From: an uncultured Collinsella sp.
Lineage (GTDB): Bacteria; Actinomycetota; Coriobacteriia; Coriobacteriales; Coriobacteriaceae
Assembly: GCA_958447915.1 (NCBI GenBank)
Contig: CAUDCB010000012.1
Coordinates: 1 to 22,141 of the forward strand
Direction: 5' to 3'
DNA: 22,141 nt
How positions within the stretch are numbered: position 1 is the stretch's first letter; every line of letters begins with the position of its first letter. The notes beneath the pieces are model-generated. The model did not search any database. It was not told the origin of the DNA and saw only the letters and a list, made by a program, of their open reading frames with translations. Shown here one piece after another: positions 15,534-22,141 of this stretch. Made by a program: the position numbers and the translations under genes.

Positions 15534-15711
15534 TGCCAAAGGCCCCGTTGGGCGAGATGTCGAACGGGAAGGTGCCGCAGCGATTGAAGGCGGCGATAAA
15601 CATGCGGATGGCGTTGGACGGCGTGGTGCCCACGAGCTGGGTTGCCGCCGCGAAGGCTGCCTTCTCCTCGGGCAAGACCTTCGCGACAACCGGGGTCATG
15701 TGTTCTGCCAT
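15490..15711 (-). CDS. RelB/DinJ family antitoxin, apparently orphan
   Basis: A 73-residue protein with the RelB/DinJ ribbon-helix-helix pattern: a short N-terminal strand (MTPVVAKVLPEEKAAFAAAT), the hallmark VGTTPSNAIRMFIAAFNR and then TFPFD. Such proteins bind their own promoter and neutralise an RNase toxin of the RelE/YafQ type, using the C-terminal tail. No toxin gene lies on either side, so it may be a solo antitoxin or a remnant. The start at 15711 is set by AAAGGAAG upstream. The last 14 residues (KDCPQRLVVEERPQ) are encoded entirely by the repeat at 15471-15533, so the natural tail, which would hold the toxin, seems to have been replaced. Confidence 0.8.
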   Translation of the reverse strand: MAEHMTPVVAKVLPEEKAAFAAATQLVGTTPSNAIRMFIAAFNRCGTFPFDISPNGAFGKDCPQRLVVEERPQ

Positions 15712-15746
15712 GGCGCTTCCTTTTTGAAACGACGGTGGTGCGGATA

Positions 15747-15803
15747 GATGCGGGCCACGCGGCTGGGCGACGGGCTGTGAAGGCAACCCGATTGGCCCGC
15801 ATC
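15747..15803 (-). other. 11-bp inverted repeat in the antitoxin leader
   Basis: GATGCGGGCCA (15747-15757) pairs perfectly with TGGCCCGCATC (15793-15803) around a GC-rich 35-base loop. It would form a stable hairpin in the antitoxin mRNA leader, ending 36 bases before the start codon. I do not recognise a known riboswitch. Confidence 0.45.
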
Positions 15804-15825
15804 CGGAGTTTGTTTCTGCGGCGTT

Positions 15826-15870
15826 GGTATTACTTGGTATTCCTAAGTATTACCCAGCAGATAGAATACC
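15826..15870 (-). promoter_or_regulatory. Cluster of GGTATT half-sites, candidate antitoxin operator
   Basis: GGTATTACTT (15826-15835) and AAGTATTACC (15845-15854) form an inverted pair with one mismatch. GGTATTCC lies between them at 15836, and GAATACC, the complement of GGTATTC, follows at 15864-15870. Four half-sites in 45 bases upstream of a ribbon-helix-helix antitoxin suggest its autoregulatory operator and promoter. The AT-rich stretch stands out from its GC-rich surroundings. Confidence 0.5.
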
Positions 15871-15883
15871 ACACCCGACCCCA

Positions 15884-15898
15884 TGGGGACGGAGGAAA
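15884..15898 (-). repeat. Copy 2 of the dispersed 15-bp intergenic motif
   Basis: The minus strand reads TTTCCTCCGTCCCCA, identical to 3300-3314. It lies shortly after the stop of the ABC fusion gene. No proper terminator for that operon is seen here. Confidence 0.6.
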
Positions 15899-15926
15899 AC
15901 GGATCATTTTGTTGCTGAGTTAGTAT

Positions 15927-17306
15927 TTAGAGCGTGATGATGTCCGAGATATCGAGGGCCTGAGCGTCGGAGGCGTCGTGTGTGGCGAACAGGAGTGTGC
16001 GGTCATCGAGGAGGTCGAGCACGACCTCGGCCGTCGCATCGCGCGCGGCGACATCCAGGCCGGTAAAGGGCTCGTCCAGAATCACCGCACCGCCCGGGCA
16101 CAGCAGGGCTCGGGCAATCTCGACGCGACGGCGCTGTCCACCCGAGAGCTCGGCAACGCGAGCATGCACATCGACCCCTGGAATCAACAGGCGCAGCAGG
16201 GCCGCAGCGCTCGAAACGTCCACGCGCGCATCAGCGCACACGAGCACGTTATCCAAGGCCGAAACGTCATCAACCAGGCGCGCGTCCTGAAACACCATGG
16301 AGCACGGCGCGCACTCCACCGCCACCAGCGCAAGCAACGTCGACTTGCCCACACCCGAGGCGCCCGTTACGCAGGCGCGCCCACCGGCGGGCACATGGAG
16401 TACCAGTCCGTCGAGCGCCGGCGCCCAGGGCGCGCGATCGCCCACAGCGAGTGCAAGCTCCGCCGCAGCGCCGCCGCCAGCAGAACCGCCCGCACGCCCG
16501 TGCAAGCCGCGTCCATGCGACAGCACCGCCGCACGCCACGCCGCAGGCCCCGAAGCCCGCAGCAGCCAAACCAGCACGCGCTCGCATGCCCACGAAGCCA
16601 TAACAACCAGCACGGTCCAGGCCAGCAAATCGGCAGTCTCAATCAAAAGCTTCGCCTGATAGATGCGCTCGCCCACGGTGCCCGTCGCCATGCCGATCAG
16701 CTCCGCCGCCACACCGGCCTTCCAGCTCATGCCAATCACGGCGCGGGCACACGAAAGCACAAACGGCAGGACTTCGCGCCAGGTGTGGGCACAAAACAGT
16801 CGCCAGCCCCGCACGCCATGCAGACGAAACATCTGCTCCAGCGGTTTATCCGCTTGCATTAAGCCCTCGACCAACGAAAAATACACGCCCGGCAGAGCCA
16901 TCAAAAAGACCGCTGCAATGCTCACGCGCGCCGACCCCAACCAAATGAGCAGCAGGACCACCACGCAGGCAACCGGTGTCGCCTTAACAAACGAAAGCGC
17001 CGGCGCCACCAAGCGGGCAAACGTCAGCGATCGCACCGAGACTCCCGCCAGTACGCCACCACACACCGCGGCAAGCGCCAGCCCGCCCAGTATCCGCGCG
17101 CCCGAGCCCGCCAAAATCGCCCATGTACCGCCATCGCATGCCAGGCGCAGCAACGCCACCACGACAGCGGCCGGCCCCGGCAAAATCAACGGCTGCGCCA
17201 CCAGTGCCGCCACCAGCACCCACGCGGCAAGCCAAAAGGCGGCGACGGCACCTGCTGCCGACACCGCCTTCATACGCTCTGTCATTTGTCGAGCAAACGC
17301 ACGCAC
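15927..17306 (-). CDS. ABC importer permease fused to its ATPase (SsuC-SsuB-like), shortened ATPase
   Basis: One 459-residue chain carries both parts of an importer. Residues 1-255 are a BPD-type permease with about six helices (for example PGPAAVVVALLRLA and an EAA-like loop around 155-180), of the SsuC/TauC class. A Gly/Ala linker at 265-283 leads to an ATPase with Walker A GASGVGKST (315-323), Q-loop Q340, signature LSGGQ (388-392), Walker B VILDEP ending at E412, and H443. Walker A Lys to Q-loop Gln is only 19 residues, about half the usual, so part of the ATPase core is missing although every catalytic motif is kept. The GTG start is set by GGAG inside the end of the binding-protein gene, with four bases or fewer between them. 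It is the last gene of the hydrogenase operon. The substrate is unknown. Confidence 0.88.
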   Translation of the reverse strand: MRAFARQMTERMKAVSAAGAVAAFWLAAWVLVAALVAQPLILPGPAAVVVALLRLACDGGTWAILAGSGARILGGLALAAVCGGVLAGVSVRSLTFARLVAPALSFVKATPVACVVVLLLIWLGSARVSIAAVFLMALPGVYFSLVEGLMQADKPLEQMFRLHGVRGWRLFCAHTWREVLPFVLSCARAVIGMSWKAGVAAELIGMATGTVGERIYQAKLLIETADLLAWTVLVVMASWACERVLVWLLRASGPAAWRAAVLSHGRGLHGRAGGSAGGGAAAELALAVGDRAPWAPALDGLVLHVPAGGRACVTGASGVGKSTLLALVAVECAPCSMVFQDARLVDDVSALDNVLVCADARVDVSSAAALLRLLIPGVDVHARVAELSGGQRRRVEIARALLCPGGAVILDEPFTGLDVAARDATAEVVLDLLDDRTLLFATHDASDAQALDISDIITL

Positions 17307-17309
17307 GGG

Positions 17310-18365
17310 CTACTCCATGTAGTAGAAATCGTCAGCCGGGAGCTTACCGCCCACAGCGCTCGCGTCCGCATCGGCCAGCACCTGCAGGTACCCACAGAGC
17401 GCCGCCTTCATATCCTTGCCCGTCTGGCAGACAAGCATGCACCCGGGAATCGCCTTCTCGGCAATCGTGGCGTTGTCCACGATGCCGGCATCGACCACGG
17501 CCTGCGCCCAGTCTGCCGGCGCCGCATTGACAGCCTTAACGCTCGCCGCATGGCAGCTCAAGAACTCCGCAACGGCCTCGGGATGCTCCTCGGCAAACGC
17601 GCGGCGCACCACGGTCACACCCGTCAGCAAGCGCGAGCCCGTGTCGCCTGCCAGCTCGTCCCACACATCGGTCAGACTCACCGGTGCCGACAGCTTGCCC
17701 TCGCTCTTGGCGATGGCAGCTGTCTTGAACGGCTCCGGCAGCACGCCCACGGCGGACGGGTCGGCAAGCAGCGTCGACAGCACCTCGGTGGGCTCGCTCT
17801 TAAACTCGAGCGTCACCTGGCCGGTCAGGCCCGCGCGCTCCAGCAGGTAGTTCATGACGTACTCCGGCGTGGTGCCCTTGCCCGTCATGTAGACGGTATG
17901 GCCCGCCAGATCGCCAAGCGAGGCCACACTCGCGTCGCCCGTCACAACGTTCAGCACGCCCAGCGTGTTGATGTCGATGACCTGCACCGCGCCCTCGGTC
18001 TTGTTGTAGAGCACGCTCGCCACGTTGGCCGGCACCAGGGCAATGTCGACATCACCCTGAATGACCTTGGGCACAATCTCGTCGGCGGCAGTGTTGATCG
18101 CAAAGTCGAACTCGTTGTCCGTCTCGCCGTTTGCGGCCTGGTCCATAAACTGCACCAGGCCAATCGAGGTCGGTCCCTTGAGCGAGGCGACGTGCACCTC
18201 GACCGACTCTGCAGCAGCACCGGCGCCGTCCGCGGCAGCCGAGCCCGCGGCGGACCCGGCACCGGCAGCCCCGCCGCCACAGCCCGCGAGCACAAGCGAC
18301 AGGGCGCCCACGGCGAGCGCCGAGGCAAACCCCCGGCGCGACATTTCAAAATCAAACGCGCGCAT
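17310..18365 (-). CDS. ABC transporter substrate-binding lipoprotein (SsuA/NrtA/THI5-like)
   Basis: A 351-residue type 2 periplasmic-binding-fold protein. The N-terminus has a lipoprotein signal with lipobox LAGC (C29), preceded by SRRGF, which resembles a twin-arginine motif, so Tat export of a folded lipoprotein is possible. A Gly/Ala/Ser linker follows, then KGPTSIGLVQFMD, DVDIALVPANVASVLYNK and MTGKGTTPEYVMNYLLE, typical of the COG0715 (sulfonate/nitrate/thiamine-precursor) class. The ATG at 18365 is two bases past the hydrogenase stop; a GTG at 18374 overlapping that stop is an alternative. GAGGGG lies 11 bases before the ATG. It would bind the ligand outside the cell for the fused permease-ATPase. 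The ligand cannot be read from the sequence. Confidence 0.85.
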   Translation of the reverse strand: MRAFDFEMSRRGFASALAVGALSLVLAGCGGGAAGAGSAAGSAAADGAGAAAESVEVHVASLKGPTSIGLVQFMDQAANGETDNEFDFAINTAADEIVPKVIQGDVDIALVPANVASVLYNKTEGAVQVIDINTLGVLNVVTGDASVASLGDLAGHTVYMTGKGTTPEYVMNYLLERAGLTGQVTLEFKSEPTEVLSTLLADPSAVGVLPEPFKTAAIAKSEGKLSAPVSLTDVWDELAGDTGSRLLTGVTVVRRAFAEEHPEAVAEFLSCHAASVKAVNAAPADWAQAVVDAGIVDNATIAEKAIPGCMLVCQTGKDMKAALCGYLQVLADADASAVGGKLPADDFYYME

Positions 18366-18367
18366 CG

Positions 18368-20179
18368 CTAGCACGTCCCCTCGTTAGGCATCGTCCATGC
18401 GTGATGATCGGTATGCAGCAATTCCTCGGCCAGCGGCGAGAGCGGCGCACCCAAGAACTCGCGATAGCATGCCTGAACATCGGGGTTCTCGTGCGAGAAG
18501 CGAATGTCGGCCGCCGCATCGAGGCCCCAGAGCACCTGGCCGCGCTCTTCCGCCAGCTCGCAGCCGTCATGGATGGGCTGACCACCGCCACCGACGCAAC
18601 CGCCCGGACACGCCATGACCTCGACGAAGTAATAGCTCACACGGCCGTCGCGAATCGCGTCGAGCAGACGGGCGGCATTGCCCAGCCCGTGTGCCACGGC
18701 GACGCGCACCTTGGTGCCATCGATATCGGCCACGGCTTCCTTCCAGCCGTCCAGGCCGCGCACGTCGGTAAAGAAGTCGGCGTCGGGGTTCTTGCCCGTC
18801 ACCAGGTAATAGGCCGAGCGCACGGCGGCCTCCATCACGCCACCCGTGGCGCCAAAGATCACACCCGCGCCTGTGCCAAAGCCCAGCGGCGTATCGAGCG
18901 GCTCCTCGACCAGCGTGTCCACGCTCACGTGGCTCGCGCGGATCATGCGCACCATCTCGCGCACCGTCAGCGCAACGTCCACATCGGGTGTGCCGCCCTC
19001 GCCCACCATGCTCGGCAGCACGCACTCGGCCTTCTTGGCCGTGCACGGCATCACGGACACCACGAACAGGCGCTCGGGTTCCACGCCCAGCACCTTGGCG
19101 TAGTAGGTCTTGGCGATGGCGCCGAACATCTGCTGCGGTGACTTGGACGTGGACAGGCTGTCGACAAACTCCGGATAGCGCGCCTTCACAAAGCGCACCC
19201 AGCCCGGGCAGCAGCTCGTAAACATGGGCCAGCCGCGGCTGTCGCCCTCGCCCTTGGCGGCCTTACTCAGGCGCTCGAGCAGTTCGGAGCCCTCCTCCAT
19301 AATGGTGAGGTCGGCCGAAAAATCGGTATCGAACACATACTCAAAGCCCACGCGACGCAGCGCGCAAGCCAGACGCTCAACGGTTGCCTCCTCGCGCGGA
19401 ATGCCGAGCTCCTCGCCCCAAGCGCTACGCACGGCAGGCGCGATCTGCACCAGCACGATCTTGTCGGGATCGGCGAGCGCGTCAAACACGGTCTCGGTAT
19501 CGTCGCGCTCGCGCAGGGCGCCCGTCGGGCAATGCGTGATGCACTGGCCGCACGCGACGCAATCGGTCTTGCCGATCGGTGCGCGCCCGCGGGTACCCAC
19601 GGCGGTATGCGTGGCGCGGTTGGTCAGGTCCCAAATCCCCAGGCCCTGCACGCTCTCGCACACCTTGATGCAGCGCATGCATTTAATGCACTTGTCGTTT
19701 TCGCGGATGATGGGAAAATCGAAATCCCAGCCCTCGCCCGCCAAATGCCTTTGATACGGCAGATAGAAAATGCCCAGGTCGTTGGCGATGGTCTGCAGGT
19801 TGCAGTTGCCGCTGCGCACGCAGCTCGTGCACTGCGAATCGTGCTGGGACAGCAGCAGCTGCACGTTGGTGCGACGGGCCTCGCGGGCCTTGGGACTGTT
19901 GGTGTGGACCACCATGCCGTCGAGCACGTAGTTGTTGCAGGCGGCAACCAGCTGATCGCAGCCCTCGACCTCGACCACGCACACGCGGCAGCCGCCGATC
20001 TCGTTCAGATCGCGCAGATAGCATAGGGCGGGAATCTGGATGCCGACGGACTTGGCTGCATCCAGGATCGTGGTGCGCTCGGACACCACGACCTCGCAAT
20101 TATCGATAGTGAGCTTGGCCATATTGTGCGCTCCGTTTTCGGTGTTGTCACTGACGGTGGTTTTGTTGGGCTCTACCAT
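18368..20179 (-). CDS. hydA: [FeFe]-hydrogenase catalytic subunit (group A, HydA/HymC type)
   Basis: A 603-residue protein with the full electron chain to the H-cluster. In order: a plant-type [2Fe-2S] site (C53, C64, C67, C81), the His-Cys 4Fe-4S site (H113, C117, C120, C126), two ferredoxin 4Fe-4S sites (C164/167/170/174 and C207/210/213/217), and the H-cluster motifs TSCCPGW (C323, C324), MPCTAKKAE (C379) and EVMACPGGCVGGG (C524, C528). It should reduce protons or oxidise H2 in the cytoplasm. I start at the ATG at 20179, which overlaps the upstream stop as ATGGTAG and follows GGAGGGAGG; an ATG at 20122 (MAKLTID) is an alternative. The maturases HydE, HydF and HydG are not in the window. 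It is followed directly by the ABC importer genes. Confidence 0.95.
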   Translation of the reverse strand: MVEPNKTTVSDNTENGAHNMAKLTIDNCEVVVSERTTILDAAKSVGIQIPALCYLRDLNEIGGCRVCVVEVEGCDQLVAACNNYVLDGMVVHTNSPKAREARRTNVQLLLSQHDSQCTSCVRSGNCNLQTIANDLGIFYLPYQRHLAGEGWDFDFPIIRENDKCIKCMRCIKVCESVQGLGIWDLTNRATHTAVGTRGRAPIGKTDCVACGQCITHCPTGALRERDDTETVFDALADPDKIVLVQIAPAVRSAWGEELGIPREEATVERLACALRRVGFEYVFDTDFSADLTIMEEGSELLERLSKAAKGEGDSRGWPMFTSCCPGWVRFVKARYPEFVDSLSTSKSPQQMFGAIAKTYYAKVLGVEPERLFVVSVMPCTAKKAECVLPSMVGEGGTPDVDVALTVREMVRMIRASHVSVDTLVEEPLDTPLGFGTGAGVIFGATGGVMEAAVRSAYYLVTGKNPDADFFTDVRGLDGWKEAVADIDGTKVRVAVAHGLGNAARLLDAIRDGRVSYYFVEVMACPGGCVGGGGQPIHDGCELAEERGQVLWGLDAAADIRFSHENPDVQACYREFLGAPLSPLAEELLHTDHHAWTMPNEGTC

Positions 20180-22005
20180 TCCAGGTTCCTCCCTCCGCGG
20201 AACGCGCCAAAGCCAAAGTGATCGCAACGCAGGCAGCGGCTCGCCTCCTGGTGTGCCTCCTGCTCGGTAAGACCTTGCTCGACCAGATTCCAATCGTGAA
20301 TACGCTCGCCGGCCTCGCGCTCGCCCAGCTCGCAGCGGCCGCACTCGTGCTTACCCTTAAACTGGACGGTCGGCAGCTCGACCTCAAGCTTAATCTTGTG
20401 GTCGAAGCCCAGATAGCGGTCGATGTTTGCCGAAGCCACGCGGCCGGCATTGATGGCGCGGATGACGGTGGCGGGGCCGGTCTGGCAGTCGCCGCCGCTA
20501 AAGAGGCCATCGAAGTTGGGCACGGCGCCGTCCGAATCGGTGACCACGCAGCCCCACTTGCAGGCAATGCCCATCTCCTCAAACGGCTTGGAATCGATGT
20601 CCTGGCCAATGGCCACGAACACGCGCTCGCAGGGAATGACCTGCTCGGACGTGGCGGCGGCACGCGGGGCCGGACGACCGCGACGGGGCTCGCCGATAAT
20701 CTGCGGCTGCACGCGCAGGCCGCTCACGCGACCGTCCTCGCCCATCTCTATACCGAGTGGGGCCGTCAGCTCCAGAACCTCGCAGCCCTCGGCCTGGGCA
20801 CCGGCAATCTCGGCGTCCTGAGCCGTCATATCGCAGATGCGACGGCGGTAGACGATGCTTACCTTTTCGGCGCCGCAGCGCACGGCAGAGCGAGCCACGT
20901 CCATGGCAACGTTGCCGCCGCCGATGACGCACACGCGCTGGCCGCTCAGGTCGGGCAGCTCGTCGTCACCGATGGCGCGCAGCATCTTGACGGCCGATTC
21001 CACGCCGGGCGCCTCTTCACCCGGAAGGCCGAGCTTCTTGTCGCTATGGGCACCGATGGCCAGGTAGACGGCATCGAACTCGTCGCGCAGACGGGCGAGC
21101 TCCTCACCGTTCACGGAGCGGTCGAGTTCCACGTTGATACCGGCGCTCAAGATCCAATCGATCTCGGCCTGCAGGCGCTCGCGTGGCAGACGGTAGCTGG
21201 GAATGCCATAGCGCAGCATGCCGCCCAGGTGGTGGCGCTGCTCAAAGATGGTCACCTTATGGCCCATCACGGCCAGGTAGTAGGCGCAGGAAAGGCCGGC
21301 TGGGCCGCCGCCAATCACGGCGACGCGCTTACCGGTGTTGTCCACTACATGCGGCTTGTGGTCGTTGAGGTCACTGTGCTCAACGGCAAAACGCTTGAGG
21401 GCGAGGATGTTCATGGGGTCGTCGACCATGCCACGGCGACAGTGCATCTCGCAGGGATGCTCGCACACCAGGCCGCAGACGAGCGGGAGCGGGTTGTTCT
21501 TGCGGATGACCTTGACGGCGTCGGCATAGCGGCCGGCCTCGACGAGCGAAATGTAACCGGGAATGTCGACGTGCGCCGGGCAGCCCGAGACACACGGAAC
21601 GCGGGCCTCGCGATCAAAGCCGCAGGAATGCTCACGGATGTGGTGCTCAAAGTCATCACGGAAGCCACGAATAGCTGTGAGCGCCATGGCGCCGGCTTCG
21701 TAACCGATGGCGCAGTCGCTCGAAAGATAGATGGTGCGGGCCGTGCGCTCAATCAAGTTGAGCGTGGACTCGTCGGCGCGGCCCTCGAGCACATCGGCGA
21801 GCAGATCGCTCAGCGCGCTCAGGCCCACGCGGCAGGGCGTGCACTTGCCGCAGCTCTGCGTCGAACACAGGTTGACGAGCGCTGCCGTAAACTCAACGGG
21901 ACACGGGGCGAGCGAACTCACCGCCAGACGGCGTCCGAGCGCATCGTGCAGGTCGTCCATGACGGCCTGAGCGTGGCTGCGTTCCATTACATGCAGTCGA
22001 GCCAT
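20173..22005 (-). CDS. NuoF-type 4Fe-4S / GltD-type NAD(P)H flavoprotein hybrid (hydrogenase diaphorase partner)
   Basis: A 610-residue fusion. Residues 1-125 resemble only the C-terminal 4Fe-4S end of NuoF/HydB (SCGKCTPCR with C52, C55, C58, and C98); the FMN/NADH domain of NuoF is absent. Residues 130-540 are a GltD/NfnB-like module with its own cysteines (C138, C142, C177, C181, C185, C189), an FAD-binding VIGGGPAGLSCAYYLA at 230-245, and an NAD(P)-binding VIGGGNVAMD at 360-369 followed by VYRRR, whose arginines suggest NADPH. Two more CxxC pairs lie near the end (C555/C558, C591/C594). The ATG at 22005 is set by AGAGGGG just upstream. It overlaps the hydrogenase gene, so it likely passes electrons between NAD(P)H and that enzyme. 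The physiological direction is unknown. Confidence 0.88.
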   Translation of the reverse strand: MARLHVMERSHAQAVMDDLHDALGRRLAVSSLAPCPVEFTAALVNLCSTQSCGKCTPCRVGLSALSDLLADVLEGRADESTLNLIERTARTIYLSSDCAIGYEAGAMALTAIRGFRDDFEHHIREHSCGFDREARVPCVSGCPAHVDIPGYISLVEAGRYADAVKVIRKNNPLPLVCGLVCEHPCEMHCRRGMVDDPMNILALKRFAVEHSDLNDHKPHVVDNTGKRVAVIGGGPAGLSCAYYLAVMGHKVTIFEQRHHLGGMLRYGIPSYRLPRERLQAEIDWILSAGINVELDRSVNGEELARLRDEFDAVYLAIGAHSDKKLGLPGEEAPGVESAVKMLRAIGDDELPDLSGQRVCVIGGGNVAMDVARSAVRCGAEKVSIVYRRRICDMTAQDAEIAGAQAEGCEVLELTAPLGIEMGEDGRVSGLRVQPQIIGEPRRGRPAPRAAATSEQVIPCERVFVAIGQDIDSKPFEEMGIACKWGCVVTDSDGAVPNFDGLFSGGDCQTGPATVIRAINAGRVASANIDRYLGFDHKIKLEVELPTVQFKGKHECGRCELGEREAGERIHDWNLVEQGLTEQEAHQEASRCLRCDHFGFGAFRGGRNLEW

Positions 22006-22141
22006 AAGATCCCCTCTCACATGGCAGCCCGGAGGCGAGGCCGGGCGAAATTGCTACACGCACAACACTGACCTAAAAAGTTGTTAGGTCTCAACGCAGT
22101 TCGGCAGGCGGCATGAAATGTCACCCTCAGCGGTGAAATAG
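22006..22141. other. Upstream region of the hydrogenase operon, cut by the window edge
   Basis: It holds two small hairpins: GCCCGG/CCGGGC just before the ribosome site, and GACCTAA/TTAGGTC at about 22071-22091. The operon promoter is probably here on the minus strand, but no convincing -35/-10 pair was found. The last 12 bases match the arm of the 7425-7495 repeat. Confidence 0.4.
22130..22141 (+). repeat. Truncated second copy of the 7425-7495 repeat arm
   Basis: GCGGTGAAATAG is identical to 7430-7441 inside the left arm of the 26-bp inverted repeat. It is cut by the window end, so the full element cannot be checked. Confidence 0.5.

Noticed and set aside
14567..15727. 386-codon plus-strand open frame opposite the CPBP and antitoxin genes
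   Set aside because: The opposite strand carries the three CPBP motifs and a strong ribosome site; this frame has neither.
22036..22062. Rex-type redox operator (TTGTGCGTGTAGCAA on the minus strand) before the hydrogenase operon
   Set aside because: Only TTG/CAA ends are symmetric; the inner bases do not fit the Rex palindrome well enough to claim it.
20218..22071. 617-codon plus-strand open frame
   Set aside because: It is the exact opposite strand of the flavoprotein gene, which has clear cofactor motifs; its own translation is Ala/His/Val-rich with no family features. Long antisense frames are expected in GC-rich DNA.

Overview
The window looks like chromosomal DNA of a high-GC, anaerobic, fermentative actinobacterium of the class Coriobacteriia. 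A Collinsella-type gut bacterium is my best guess, inferred from gene content, GC-rich codon use, [FeFe]-hydrogenase genes and the style of its intergenic repeats; no rRNA is present to confirm it. Nearly all of the window is explained by 16 protein-coding genes, one of them cut by the left edge. I saw no tRNA, rRNA, CRISPR array, transposase or phage structural module.

Layout. Positions 1-3217 (minus) hold an AddA-type helicase start and an AddB-like nuclease/helicase subunit, preceded by a YerC/TrpR-like regulator with a clear terminator. Positions 4000-4365 (plus) encode a small four-helix membrane protein (phage_holin_4_2/YvlD type). Positions 4508-7409 form a sulfur block: an Rrf2 regulator with Fe-S-type cysteines, divergent from cysK, then mnmA. 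Convergent to it are an M42 aminopeptidase (minus) and a FucO-like iron alcohol dehydrogenase (minus), separated by about 0.6 kb of non-coding DNA. An AT-richer islet at about 10.5-11.3 kb carries a LURP-one/tubby-like protein, probably acquired. Next come a YoaK/DUF1275 membrane protein (minus), a YgiQ radical SAM protein (plus), and a CPBP intramembrane protease with an orphan RelB/DinJ antitoxin (both minus).

The right end (15927-22005, minus) is the most interesting part. It is a tightly coupled four-gene operon read from right to left: a NuoF-type 4Fe-4S/GltD-type flavoprotein hybrid, a complete [FeFe]-hydrogenase catalytic subunit, a lipoprotein substrate-binding protein, and an ABC permease fused to its own shortened ATPase. 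The first two probably exchange electrons between NAD(P)H, ferredoxin-type clusters and H2. The last two are an importer whose substrate is unknown but which is co-translated with the hydrogenase.

Many intergenic gaps carry long, near-perfect inverted repeats or short dispersed motifs (7425-7495, 11326-11384, 12310-12342, 15471-15533, the pair 3300/15884, and a cut copy at 22130). Together they suggest a family of small repeats spread between genes. One of them encodes the C-terminus of the antitoxin.
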